Origin: Eutypella sp. D-1
Lineage: Eukaryota > Ascomycota > Sordariomycetes > Xylariales > Diatrypaceae
Length of the DNA stretch: 64,000 nucleotides
Assembly: GCA_023313575.1 (NCBI GenBank)
Contig: JAJTTP010000032.1
Location: 186,001 to 250,000, forward strand
Reading direction: 5' to 3'
How positions within the stretch are numbered: position 1 is the first letter of the stretch; each line of letters begins with the position of its first letter. This document shows, piece after piece, positions 46,001-58,401 of this stretch. The notes under the pieces are model-generated. The model was not told where the DNA came from. It made no database searches and saw only the letters and a list, made by a program, of their open reading frames with translations. A program made the translations under genes and the position numbers.

Positions 46001-49000
46001 CTTCTTCGATATTACATGAATTTTGACGAATAACTATACCTGCTGTATGTCTGGCAAACAGGTTAACAAGATAATAGGCAGGCCGGTTTATTTGCATATA
46101 TCTAGGTACTTGCGAATGCCTGGATGCATGAGATATTGTACATACTTGTATGGAACCATCTACCTGGGTACCTAGACGGGAGCACAGTGTGTAACAATTC
46201 ATCGGCAATCAACCATGGATGTTCGACAAAATCGACGCATGGGTCAACTCCTTTATGCACCTAACGATGATTAGCAGGGAATCCCAGTAAATAGTATAGA
46301 TTAAGGAATTGTCTCATTAGTCTTTACTCCTAACTCTCTCTACCTCCTTAGGATAGGATATATGTAATCTATACGGTTTTGACAGACTTTATACGTAGGA
46401 AAGAGATAGCTGTGTATAATCTATCGATGATTGAATCTGGAGCATAACGGAGTAGTTGTATATCTACCTAAGTAGTTTACCCGATCCCTCCGTCCCTAAT
46501 TTCATCGGCTTAGGTACGGATGGAAACATCCTTCTAGCTTTTGCAAAAGTGACATATCAATAACCAAGCTACCCTTGGTAGAGTGCCAGGCAGCAGCAAG
46601 CTACTCAGGTCCGTCGTTCAGCGCTTCAGCCGATTTTTAAAGCGCGAAGTATTGGGCACGAAGAAAAAAAAGAGTTTGTTTTAACGACTATTCGAAGCTC
46701 GAGCTACAAAGTAGTAAAACCCGCCATATGGAATGACTATTTAGACTTTATCTGCCCGTGTTGTTCATCCAGGAATTACACAACGTTTAGTAGGTAAGCT
46801 GATCCATGCTGATCTCTCGATTTAAGTGAACTGCCCCTGGCTTGCCTATTTAGGAGGTACTTAAAGTACTATATGTAGTGGAGCACCATTTGACCACCCT
46901 GCCACCCTGCCACCCGGGCCAGCCAGGTTAGGTATTCACTTACGGGGGAGACTCGATCGTGATAACAGATACTGTCATGCTCACTTATACAGGTATAATA
47001 CTCTATGGAATAAGGCGATCTTTTATTGTCAACGTTCGGGGAAGGGGGGTTTGGTGGGTGGCGACGGTATTCGTATATACAGTATGCTTTATTTTATTTT
47101 CATACATTGCGTGGAAGTGTTCGGAAGGTCCTGGGTGGCCGAACCTGGTAGGCCCCCAGGGACACAGGCAGGTAATTTATGGATGGATTGGTGGACAGGT
47201 GGAGTTGCGGTGGCATGGCGCGAAAGGTAATTCACCTAAACCGGGTTTGGACTGGCCTGCCTCGCCTTCCTGGTTTAACACGTCCTTAATCCCTACTGGT
47301 AGGTAACGACTGGCTATAGTACCGAAGGCGCTTGTCCTATGCTGTGAAATACATCTGAGTGGACTGGGCCGGGGGGAACTTACAGGGGCTGAGGGGGGGA
47401 GAAATAGCAACCAGGAACGTTCCTTAGGCAGCTAAAGGGGGGAGGCTTAGGCGGGATTAACAGATTAGTTCGCCTTCCAATTTGAAGGGGGAAGGGCCTA
47501 CTGGAGAGGGATTGGGGGAAAGAGAAGAGAACGGGAGAAGGGGCTATCTACCTTTTTGTATTGTCAAGTCGTACTTACCTTGGTACTATTAGCCATGGGT
47601 GTACCTACCCTAGGTAGGTGTATGTATGGTATGTATATACCTACTAGAGATAGGTAACTAACTGGAGTTGGGGACTACCTACCACACCACCACCACCACA
47701 ACCACACACACAACACAACCACCACCACCACCCATCCATCCATTTTGTCTCCCATTCGCCTTTTTTTTGCCCATTCATTACAATTTCCACCTGACCATAT
47801 CCCGACATCAAACCCGCGCCTCTGCATCTTTTCAAGCCTTCTGCATTGCGTGTAATTGCACTGTGGATTTTACACTCGCTTGCTTCCCCCCCTCCCCCTT
47901 CCCGTCAAAAGTATTCTTTCCCCTTTTTTCCACTCCATCCCTCTTCCCCCCCCGTTGCACATTCTCTGAATAGCATCATCATTGACTGCAATTGTCTTGC
48001 CATCCTGTCTTTTTTCTTCCCCCTTCCTTCCTTTTCAACTCCCACGGCACGACACCATCTCCCCCTCCCCATCCCCCCCTCGAATCCCCCCAAATCCACC
48101 CATTCCCCTTCTCCAGCTCTTTTTTATTCTCCACCGGTTATTCCTCCTTTCTCCCCCCCCTACACATAAACTTATCTGTTCAGTACATACATACAGCGAT
48201 TGCGAATTATTTTATTACTGTTAAACTATTATTTCCTATCTAAATAAACTGTTAGTAAGCCGTGTTGTCCAACTCTTCGCGCGATAATTCCCCCCCCTTT
48301 TCTCCTTAGAATCCCTATATTCTTCCTTCCTTACCTCCTCCTGCCTGAGGTATATTATGTAGATCGGTGGTATATTGGGGGTTCGTTCCCTGTTATCTAC
48401 TGGAAAAACCCACCCTGCCACCTACCTACCTGTCTTCTATGACTCAGTCTTCTATGACCATTCCTCTTTGCTTTGACATTCACCTTTAACTCATTTTCCC
48501 TTTCTGTACTTTTTTCCCCAGCTGGCCTTGTTTGTCTCAAACTTCAGGTTTCATCGACACGGACAAAGTTCTCACGTTGGTTCAATTTCAGAAAAATCCA
48601 TAAAAAACACCTTTCTTGCTTTCTGTGGCGAACGACACAAATCAGGATACGACGGAGAAAAGACGATTTGATTCGATTCATTCCCCCCTCCTCCTCCTTG
48701 TACCCGCCCAACGCCCATACTAGATACTGTTCCTTACGATTACGATTTGGTTTTCTTGTGTCCGCCGTAACTATCGAGGTTTTTCGAGATCTATCGAGAT
48801 CACCCTGTCTAACCTACGCCATCATCCTCTTCGAACCCGAGTCGTTGTGGAATAATCAACGTTCGGACGAGAAAAATTGCGAACGGTAAAAGTCCGATTT
48901 TTTTCTTGGGGATAATTATCATTCGCTTCTTCCCCCTTCCATCGTGGTCGCAGGCGTCCTCCAATTCGTATCGACGTATCTTTCTGCCCAAACCCACACC

Positions 49001-49381
49001 CACACCCACCTTATACCTCGACCGACGCTGCCGCCGATATTGCCCGACCGAAATCCAAATCCCTGCAGTAGGTAGATAAATCTGTGTTCTGTGTCCTGTG
49101 TTCTTTGATATATCGGTAACATAGATTCTGGTGTTGCCCAACGCTGGCATCCATGAGAAACTCGAGTGCCTAGTCGACCTTGATTCCTTTGCTGTCACGG
49201 ATTCATCACCAGCTACTGACCCTGTATTGAAAGAACTAGGCCACACTTGGTCCGTCCGCACCCTTCGATTTATCCCGAGCGTTCCGTCGAATCGATACTG
49301 GTGAGGCGTGGGAGTTGAAAAGGGGACTGCTGCGATCGTGCCCTCTGGCCGGTCACCTATTCGAAGCTCGATAATTCGAAT
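37097..49381. other. 12-kb gene-poor region, including BNI4 upstream sequence
   Basis: No convincing gene was found over about 12.3 kb. Frames exceeding 100 codons (for example minus 40834-41361, 175 codons; plus 41393-41791; plus 46959-47306) have no family motif and no sensible splice extension. The region holds TACCT/AGGTA-rich patches (41488-41525, 42500-42740, 47605-47645), a (GATA)n tract at 44216-44236, an (AC)n tract at about 45438-45454 and long C/T-rich stretches from about 47690 to 48750. The last is probably BNI4 promoter and leader. No terminal repeats, reverse transcriptase or transposase were recognised. Confidence 0.5.
44216..44236. repeat. (GATA)n microsatellite
   Basis: About five GATA units in tandem, inside the gene-poor region. 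The array could also present binding sites for GATA factors, but nothing else supports that. Confidence 0.8.
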
Positions 49382-52003
49382 ATGGCTGCCCTTGTTCAGG
49401 GCTACCCTCAGCAATCGGGAAGTGTAACTATACTCCAAACGAGACCAAATACAGCATCGGGCGTCATGGCAGGAACACCGCAGACTCAGTCGAGTCAGCA
49501 GTATGGGACTCACGCACAACGGAATAACTTCCACAGCCTTCAGGGCAACGCTGGGGGCCAGTCCACTTATCGTGGAAACGCCACGGCACCTGTCCAACCA
49601 TATGCCTTCACCTCTACACCAAATCTTACCAGCAACGGTCAACGACAGCAGTACGGAGGGTACAGGGGATCGTCGACACCGTCGAGCCAAGCTGGTGTGC
49701 ATGCAGGAGATGCGAATGGTCCTCGGCCTGTGACGGTACGCCAACATTCTACACAATCAGGTGGCCCTACGCCCGCCGGCCAACTTACTTTCGCTCAGGT
49801 GGCATCAGCTAAAGCCTCACCTGAGAGATATCGACGACCGGCTCAGAAGCATACGGATCCCTCATCGCCCACTGCCCAGCAGCCTTCCCAAGTTTCTAGC
49901 TCAGCCATGTCCTCCGGCTCCGGCTCTGGCACGGCTCATCTCTACAACCAAGGTACATCGACGGATCGGAAGGCAACCATACCCAGAAACTCAGCGCAAT
50001 TCGCCAGTAGCAGACCACAGAGTGCGTATGCCTCTGTGTTGGGTACATCAGTGGACGACATCCATGTTCCTCGGCTACGTAGCGACGACGATGTTAAGAA
50101 ATACCGACGTCGCAGCCTGCACTCGATCGACATTTCCGATTACGCCAATCCCGTAGCCCCCCTGCCAACAAGCTCACGCAAGTCAGGCAGCCTTGAAAAA
50201 GAGCAGAAAGCTGTGGCTAGAATCGTCTCGCTCCCCGCAGTTGAAAAGAACGTCATCCACACAAGAACTGGAAGTTCTGAAAGCATGGTTTCCAGCCGGT
50301 CTAGTAATTCCCGTCCATCATCGGTGAGCTTTATCCCTAACCCTAGCATCTCGTATCGCATCAGGCGATACTATGGCCCAATCAGGTCGCGATCTACACC
50401 CTTGTTCGCCTAGGATGCTGACCCCCTTTTTACGGTGTAGTCTGCCAATCGAAATTCAAATGTGTCTGCCCCCACAACTGCCAGCCCCGCTTCGACATCC
50501 TCCACATCTGGGGACAAATGTTCTCAGCAGGATTATGCAAAGACCGTTAACATACCGCCACGAAGCTCATCGACAGATGTCCCCGGCAAGAGAGTTCTCA
50601 ACCCATCCCCATTGTCGCAACCGGTCAACATGACCTCTGGGTCCTCGTCGGGTGCTTCAGGCCCCGACAATACAGCAAATCAGTCTCCTCCACAACCTCC
50701 CGCGACATCTCATGGCGCCGTCACCGCCAGCCCTGCCGCCCAGCATCTCGCGGCCATCAACGAAAAAGGGGGGAAGGGAAAGAGCAAAACATCTCGATTG
50801 CGAAGAGCCTTTTCATTCGGAAGTGCTGCTGAACTCAGAAAGGCGACAGGCCAAGATGGCGCCTCCGACATTTCGAAGACGGCGCTGGCGGATGAGGCGA
50901 ACAGGTTGCACAAGGACCCTCAACCCGCGGACGCGTATGAGGAGGAACAGGCCAGAATTGCCCAGAAGCAGGAAGAGGCTGGGATAGGAAGTAGTATATA
51001 CTCTGGAACCAAACTCTTTTCTGGTTCTACGGACAACCTGTCGATCTCTTCTACCGCCTCATCTGCATCCATTATGCTTCGCAAGATGGGTCGTGGTATG
51101 AAGAAGAGCAGTCGGTCGTTGGTCGGACTCTTCCGGCCGAAATCTCTTATCGGAGCCCCCATTGGGGAAGCAACTACAACGGAAACTTCCCAGGCGGCCG
51201 TCTCGATGATAACGGTAGAGGCGGAGCGTGAGCGGGTTAACGTCAATGCCGATGTCCACGGCCAACAGGCTGGTGGCACGGGCTTTCCTCACTTGGAGCG
51301 GAACTCGGCCGAGACCGGCGGCTTAAAAGCCGATAGTTTGACGTCTGATCGTCCTGGTAGCGATAACTCTGCAGCTAGGAAGAGTATCGTGGGCGGTGAG
51401 AGAGAAAGGGCCGAGGTCCTTGCCACTATACGGAAGGGCATTCTCAAGAGTAAGAGCACCGACCGTCTTGGAGATACACTACTTACAGATTCAATAGCTC
51501 GTAGTGATTCACCATCCCCGTCCCCTCGACCGGCTGAGGCGAAGAGCCCTCTGTTCGAACTCCCTGCGATTCCCAACGTATCGGACTCGCCGGTCTCGAG
51601 CGCCCCGAGCACACCGAACGACGACCAAGCACACAAGCGTGGTGGGTCAATCTCCATCGGGGGCGAAGACTACTTCATGTCAGCTCTTCGTCTTCGGCAA
51701 GACACGAAAAGTGCTCCGGTCACGCCTCAGGGATCTGCCACCAAGCGGAATGCAACCTTCAGTCCCCGCATTGTGTTCTACGATACTTGGCCGAGCGGCG
51801 AATATGACCGCAGGGGTGAGATCGCCACTTGTAACCGCCTAACGCCCATGCTCGCCCAACAAATTAAAGAGGAACTAAACACCTTCAAGATGGTAAAGAG
51901 CCCTCTGCTATGTACCGTATCTGGTGCGTGCGTAAGCTAATGTCCATGGTAATAGGAAATGGAGGTTCATGAAACGTCCAAGATCTACACACACTTTTTC
52001 TGA
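49382..52003 (+). CDS. BNI4: Bni4-like bud-neck/septum scaffold protein
   Basis: Exons 49382-50323, 50441-51892 and 51956-52003 give 813 residues. Introns are 117 nt (GTGAGC...GTGTAG, GCTGAC branch point) and 63 nt (GTAAAG, GCTAAT, AATAG). Most of the protein is disordered and Ser/Thr/Pro/Gln-rich. Near residue 465 is RLRRAFSFGSAAEL, and near 560 the basic KMGRGMKKSSRSLVGLFRPK. The C-terminal block is diagnostic: ATFSPRIVFYDTWPSGEYDR, then EIATCNRLTPMLAQQIKEEL and NTFKM, joined across intron 2 to EMEVHETSKIYTHFF and stop. This matches the C-terminus of yeast Bni4, which contains the docking site for protein phosphatase 1 (Glc7) and targets chitin synthase III to the neck. In a filamentous fungus it likely acts at septa. 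Without the 16-codon last exon the conserved end would be lost. Confidence 0.85.
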
Positions 52004-54176
52004 GACATGCAAGCGTTGCTCCCACACATCTCTCGGTCATTGTCATTTCCTCGTCGATTTTCGGGCGATAGACGTACAATCATGTATTCGACATAGCATC
52101 GTTTGCAGTCGAGCGGCGTTCTATTCGGTTAGCATAGTAAGGTGTCACGGCGTTTACTCACTCTCGCTTCAAAATTACTTGTCATTTTTTTCCACCCACG
52201 ACCGTGATCAGTTTGAGCACAGCTATAATTATGGATTCCGGCGGCAATGATGGTCGGCCATGTTGCAAATCACACGGTCCAATGAACGAGGCTACTGCAA
52301 CGAACCCAGGACGGGTTTCAGGGACCAAGATGGCGAATGCAGCTTAAGCAGCAGTGGCGCGTATTTGGGACCTGGTTGGAGTGGGACTTTGCATAATAGT
52401 GGACTCGCTTGCAGTTGGAGGAGGCACACTACTATTTCCCTGGCACATTTTTTTTTCTCTTACTGGTAGCGTCGACAAACCCATATTCAGCAAAATATCG
52501 GAGCATCGTTTTCCTCGCTCCCCCTCTCTTTCGGGGTCTACACAGACTTTGGAATCGGAGTAAAACGTGGAAGGAAGAGAAAGAAAAAGAAAAAGGTCGG
52601 TCAAAACTGTGGTTACCAAAAAGCCTCAAGTTGGGGGGATGGGCATCGATGGATATCTAAATGGTTCTCATGCATAATATCGCCCTTATTTGTCCAGCTT
52701 GGCCGCGGGTGTCTATGAATACGAGAGAGAGGCACGAGGTTGAAAAAAGAAAGAGAAAAAAACCGAAATTTGGCGCGGATAATATAACTTGGGGTGGCAG
52801 GAGAACAGATAAGGAGGCCGGCCAGCCAGCATTGTCCGGCCCGCTCCCCCGTCTTAAGGGGGCGCCTCGGTGGTGAGATAAAGGAAGGCGGCGGCGACTG
52901 ATTGATCAGGCATGGGAGGGAACGGGGGGGCGAGTCGGAGTGTCAAGAAATCAATCCATCAGGTCTCTTTTTTTATTTAAGTTTTTTCTTCCCATTACTA
53001 CGGCCGGATTTTTTTTATAAAAAAGAACGAACGTACACACCCCGTGAGAGGAGAGAGGAGAGGAGACTGACTGTTGTTGTATTTGTAAACAAAGGTACTA
53101 AAAGCCCCCCAAAGTTTTTCAAGGAGAAGCAGAAGCAGAAGCAGAAGCAAGAGGGTCAAATCAACATGGAACCGAACCCATATATATATTTTTCCGCGGA
53201 GCTAAAATTGGGTTTTAATGTAGTCAGTCAGTGAGATTAGTTGTTGGCATATGGAGCGAGCGGAAACCTTTCGTGTTTCGGTTTTTCTTTTATGCCATGG
53301 CTTTGCTTTATATATATACAGAAAATACGTTGAGCTTTTGCAATCCCTTCCATATATATATACATAAAATTTCATGATAGCTTGTTGAGAGAAGTGATGA
53401 TGATCCGGAGATCTATCTGTCTGAGTATGGATGGGGATGGATGGAGTTGATTTAAACAAGGCGGCTGGCTATACCTAGTTGCCATTCCCGGGTCATGTTT
53501 TTAAGTTTAACCCCGGCCTTTACAGCTACGTTCCATACGACGGATTCATTCTAAGGGTTCCAACCTATGTATTTAAAGTATATAGATAGGATGTTATACT
53601 CCAGAGGTGCATCCGTAGTTGTCGGGTACTATTGTATATGCAATGCCCGTTGTTGAGCTGTAAGTACCTATCTGCTATAGGCATCATAGAAGCGAACTAG
53701 ACGAACCTGGATTCCTATCCTACCAATCAGGTTCCTTAATGCTTAGCCCCGATGCTCTGTAGAATACCTAGGTACTACTAAACTACCTAGGTACCTAAGT
53801 ACTTCTTGATAAGTGTTGGCCTAGATCGTTTACTAAACTTTCATGAATATATTTTTACCTAATGGAATTTTCTGGGTTATCATCTCGAGAACGAAAACAA
53901 AAAAAAAAAGTTTGGAAACCATTGATTTGAATTCCGCCCCTCCCTAACAATTCACGATCCGAAACTAATTAACCCCCCCGGAAATGGTCCTGTTACCGTA
54001 AATACACCTACGCAGACACTGCCCGTTTCGTCGCGATATTCACAGTTGTTGTCATTCTGGAGGTTGTAAGAAGGGTGCTGGCCCGCCACCGCCGGGACGC
54101 TCCCCGCTGCGGATTTCTTCTTGTTGTTGTTGGTGGTGGTGTCAAGACATACGTTTCTATTGCTCGAACCGTGAAC
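52004..54176. other. Intergenic region, no gene seen
   Basis: 2.17 kb between BNI4 and DUS1, both on the plus strand. It carries A-rich tracts (for example GAAGCAGAA repeats near 53125-53150), (TA)n patches near 53179-53188 and 53309-53320, and two perfect TACCTAGGTA palindromes at 53765-53774 and 53784-53793. The right end should include the DUS1 promoter. No coding sequence is supported. Confidence 0.55.
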
Positions 54177-56097
54177 ATGGACTCGACGAAATCGGGGGAT
54201 GCTACGGCGGGTTTTGAGCCGGTGACGGCAGCAGCGGCGACGACTACGGCGACAAAAACTGCGGCCTCCAGACCGAAACTTCACGGAAGAGCATTTTACG
54301 AAAGCATAGGTAGTCCCAAATATATCGTTGCGCCAATGGTGGACCAGTCCGAGTTCGTACGTTCACTTTCTTTTCAAGCCGAACGAACCCCTCTATATTT
54401 GCCGGAGCATCTCCCCATGCAGTGTGTAGTGTGTATGCTAATCTAGATGATCGTTGGAGAAATAACAGGCCTGGCGCATGCTTACCCGCTCATTCCTTAC
54501 CCCGGAGGAGAACTCCAAGGTGCTGGCGTACACGCCCATGTTCCACGCGCGCCTGTTCGACGAGACGCCCAAGTACCGAGACACGCACTTCCAAGCGACG
54601 CGCCCCTCGCCGACATCCCCGTCATCCTCGACGAAAGAGAAGGAGGAGGAGGAGGTGGAGCCCTTCCTAGACGGCAACCCGGCGATAGACCGACCCCTCT
54701 TCGTGCAGTTCTGCGCCAACGACCCAGCGCACCTGCTAGGCGCCGCGCGGCAGGCGGCGCCGTACTGCGACGCCGTGGACTTGAACCTGGGCTGTCCGCA
54801 GGGCATCGCGCGTAAGGGGCACTACGGGGCCTTCCTACAGGAGGACCAGGACCTGGTGTATCGGTTGATCCACGCGCTGCACTCGAAGTTGGGACCCGTG
54901 CCGGTGACGGCGAAGATCCGCGTGCTGGAGACGCGCGAGGCGACGCTGGCCTACGCGCGCAATGTCCTGGCAGCCGGCGCCAGCATCCTCGCCGTGCACG
55001 GCCGCCGCCGCGAGCAGAAGGGCCACCTCACCGGCACCGCGGACTGGGCGCACGTGCGCTACCTGCGCGATCACCTGCCGCCGGATACCGTGATCTTCGC
55101 CAACGGCAACGTGCTGCAGCGCGCCGACCTCGACCGGTGTCTCGCGGCCACCGGCGCCGACGCCGTCATGTCCGCCGAGGGTAATCTCAGTAACCCCGCG
55201 CTCTTCGCCGAGCCCCCGGCCCCCGGCCGCGAGGGCCGCGAGTACTGGCGCGGCCGCCACCACCCCCGCCGCGACGGCTGGCGCGTCGACGCCATCTTCC
55301 GCCGCTACCTCGACATCCTGCACCGCTACGCGCTCCAGCGTGATCCGCCCGCCCGGCGCCCGCTGTTCGTCGTGGGCGACGACGAGGCGTGGCTTCGCCA
55401 GCGGCCGGACGGCGAGGGCGAAGAGGGCCCGGCGAGGAAGAAGAGGAAGAAGGACGGCGGTGGGGGTGGTACGAGCGGCGGCGCGGCAGAGAAGACGACG
55501 TCGCCGAATCTCCTCGCCGTACGTCCGCACCTGTTCCATCTGCTCCGCCACCTCGTGACGCGACACACGGACATCCGCGACGCGCTGGCCCGGTGTCCGG
55601 CCGGCGACATCGCCGCCGTCGAGCGCGTCCTCGACATGGTGGAGCGCCGCGTCGCCGAGGCCCTTATCGAGTATGAGAGGACCGGTGGCGCGAACGTCGA
55701 AGACCCGGGGACGGAAGAGGAGCAGGATGGGCAGGCGGCGGAGGGCGTCGAGATCGACACCGAGAGCTCCGCCGCTGCCGTCAGGGCCTGCTGGCGGCCG
55801 TGGTGGATCGCTCAGCCGATCATCAGACCCCTGCCTAAGGAGGCCCTCGCCAAGGGCAGCATACAGCTGAGCAAGAAACAGCTGAAGAAGCAGCTGCAGG
55901 AACAACAGCAGCAAGAGGGAGCTGACGCAGCGGTTTCCACCACCGCGGCGGATCTGAATGGCTCTACAAGGAAGGATGACGGGGCATCCGAGCAAGGGCT
56001 CGCGAAGCACGATGGCAAGGACGGTATCGAGGAGCCGCTCGTCATTGACGAGGAAAAGAACCCCGTCGTCCCGACTGATGAGCTAGTCGCTGGGTAG
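54177..56097 (+). CDS. DUS1: tRNA-dihydrouridine(16/17) synthase Dus1
   Basis: Exons 54177-54356 and 54469-56097 give 602 residues. The 112-nt intron has GTACGT, a GCTAATC branch point and AACAG, and joins YIVAPMVDQSEF to AWRMLTRSFL. The start MDSTKSGDATAGF is chosen over an in-frame ATG at 54075 because the extra 34 residues are not family-like. The FMN-binding TIM barrel shows FVQFCANDPAHLL, AVDLNLGCPQGIARKGHYGA with the catalytic Cys at residue 169, VTAKIRV, LAVHGRRREQKG, VIFANGNV and ADAVMSAEGNLSNPALF. The enzyme reduces uridine 16 and 17 in the tRNA D-loop using NAD(P)H. Residues 100-120 (Ser/Glu-rich) and the C-terminal 150 are low-complexity additions common in fungi. The C-terminus has a basic/Gln coil (KKQLKKQLQEQQQQ). 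A long opposite-strand frame is a GC-rich shadow. Confidence 0.93.
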
Positions 56098-57074
56098 TAT
56101 AACTAAACTAGACGGCTAGATAAAAAGAAACAACAAAAATAATTCCTTGAGATATGAACATGGGCAACGCTCGCTTATGAGAGACCTACGTATTACTAGA
56201 TCCTTGCAAGGTCCTATCGGACGGGACATTCTAAGAAATTGACAGGGGAGATTATGTATAGACTCCAGACTATGGGAACCACGTTTGTCACGGAAGTAAT
56301 ATTATCTCAAGAGCCTTGCTTTATTACGGCACGGGTCTCCTAGCTGATAACTCAGCCTGAGGCGAGCTAGGTCTTCCGCGATAGCTCATACATAATTGGC
56401 TCTGGCAGAAACGCTTCACTGTACTATTTTCACAGCAAGATCTTTTAACAAGGGGTTCCCGAAGGTGGCGTGATTCAGATTTAAGTTTGCGCGTTGCGGT
56501 TTACAACGATGTTGATATTCTGCCGTTGTCGGTCTTTTGTCCTTTTCTAATCTTTTCTTACCAAAGTGATATAGGCCGGCTAACCCGTAAACAGGAACGG
56601 GCGCCTGGAAAGTATAGGGGCCATATTAATAAATCCATAACGTAGCACTCGGCATGGAGTGCTTGGAATACCCATTTCCAAGGTCCTCTTAGCTGCCGAG
56701 GTATGTAAGGGAAAAGAACTTGCAGGGTGCGGAGAAGCGAACGAATTGTGGAACCCGGATCCGGGTTTTGGTGGAGCCACTGGGGTCCTCAGCCCCAGCT
56801 GCCAGACTTATGACCCACCTTTATTTTCTATCCCTTTCAATGCCTCAGCCCCATTCTTTTTTTTTTTTTTTTCCAACCCTCGGCAAGAATCCAATCCTGA
56901 GATTCTTCTTGACATCTTTTATAAACAATTGAACAAGTGCCTACTTACACAGTAGGTCAGTAGGTTTAAAATACACTTCCGGAACCGAAAGACAGATTCT
57001 TCGAGGGAAGAAACTGAGTAACATCGCATAACCAGAACCAGATATATAGCTAGTGTCCTCAAGCAACGCTCACA
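56098..57074. other. Intergenic region, no gene seen
   Basis: 977 bases between DUS1 and the membrane-protein gene. A T run of about 17 bases sits near 56857-56873. The right end should hold the promoter of the downstream gene. No supported coding sequence. Confidence 0.55.
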
Positions 57075-58401
57075 ATGGCAAGTTTCTCCACGCTTTACGT
57101 AACGAAGAAGGGGATGATTGATGTTCGAGAGCTAACAAACGCGGGCCGATCTGGGCGAATTGCATCATATATAGGCACCGGTAGGAAAATACGTCCTGGC
57201 GCTCGCCTTCGTCGGGTTCTCCATCCTCGGCGCCTACACGACGATCGTGCAAGTGAAGCGGGGCGGGATCGGCCAGATCATGGGCGCATTTCTGCGGGAT
57301 GAGACGGCCTCGCTGCGCGTGACGACGCAGCCCTTCCGCCGCGTATATTCCGGCGTCGGCCCCGTGGACCGGCATCTCCAGCGCCTGGTGGGCTTCTTCA
57401 CCGCGCTGCTCGATGACCCGGGCGCCGGCTGGGAATCTTCGGCACTGTTATTCTGGGGCCTGGCCCAGATGGGCGGCGTTTGGACCCTCATCATGCTCGA
57501 GTCCCTGCGATCCGGCAGCCGTGGCCGTCTTGTCAGCTGGGCCGGCACCGTAGGCTTCATCTTCCAGAACATCACCTTCGCCGTCGCCGTGCCCCTGTAC
57601 CTAGCGCTGCACCTCCTGACATCGCCCGTGGCGTCCCTGGGGATCAGCGACCGCAACGCCGCGCGCCGCGCCCTCTTCGTCTACCTCTGGGACCTCGCCG
57701 TGCTGACCTCCGCCGTGACGCTGGGCTTCATCGCGCCGACGCTGCTCATGGCGTTGCGGGACCCCATGGGCCACGATGCCGCCACCCACTACAAGTGGAT
57801 CGCGATCTGGCAGCTGTTCCCCGTGTGGACCGCGGTGGCGCAGTGGGTCGCCCACCGCGCCGGCTACTACCTGCTGGGCAGCATGGTTCCGCGCGACGAC
57901 GACGGCCGCCCCACCACGCCGGGCGTCGCCTTCAGCGTCGCGGTCTCCGGCGTCTACGAATTCGTCCTGACGCTGTGCGTCGCAACCCAGCTCCCCGTGC
58001 TGACGCTCGTGGCGCTGCCGAGTCCCGCGCGGTCGTTCCTCGCGTCTGCGTTCCCCTCCCTGGCGCCCATCCTCGAACAGGTCACCTTCGCGCGAACCTT
58101 CGTGCCGAACCCGCCGGGCGCGCCTCCGTCTCCGGGCCTGGACTATGCGCCCGGCGAGCTCGCTGCGCCCGTGGTCGATTTCCTGCAGTGGGACTTCTAC
58201 GTCGGCAGCGTCCCGCTGCTCCTCTGGGCCGTCTACCTGCACCAGACCACCGTCCGGAACCCCGGCCCCGTCGCCCTGCTGCGCAAGATCGGGTACTGGT
58301 TCGTGGTTGGTGGGCCGGTGGCCGCGACCGCTGCGCTGCTCTGGGAGAGGGACGAGGTCGTCAAGGAGGACGAGGCACCGCTTAAGGATAAAGATACGTA
58401 G
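57075..58401 (+). CDS. Polytopic membrane protein of unknown function
   Basis: I read a 24-base first exon (57075-57098, MASFSTLY), a 76-nt intron (GTAACG, GAGCTAACA branch point, ATATAG) and exon 2 (57175-58401), giving 416 residues. The join adds APVGKYVLALAFVGFSILGA, which completes a first membrane span. About eight hydrophobic segments follow, including FWGLAQMGGVWTLIMLESL, GTVGFIFQNITFAVAVPLYL, LGFIAPTLLMAL, IAIWQLFPVWTAVAQWVA, FSVAVSGVYEFVLTL and VGSVPLLLWAVYLH. There is a charged 20-residue C-terminal tail. It resembles multi-span fungal proteins that I associate loosely with secondary-metabolism loci, but no tailoring enzyme or backbone synthase lies beside it here. GC-rich codon use gives a long shadow frame on the same strand. 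Confidence 0.7.

Noticed and set aside
46959..47306. 115-codon plus frame with a hydrophobic stretch
   Set aside because: A single hydrophobic segment in AT-rich intergenic DNA is expected by chance. No start context or homology supports it.
54835..56010. 391-codon minus-strand frame over DUS1
   Set aside because: It is the antisense shadow of a GC-rich coding exon with clear DUS1 motifs on the plus strand and shows only low-complexity Ala/Arg/Val sequence.
57480..58385. 301-codon plus-strand frame in another phase over the membrane protein
   Set aside because: Arg/Pro/Ala-rich shadow. The overlapping frame encodes well-formed membrane spans.
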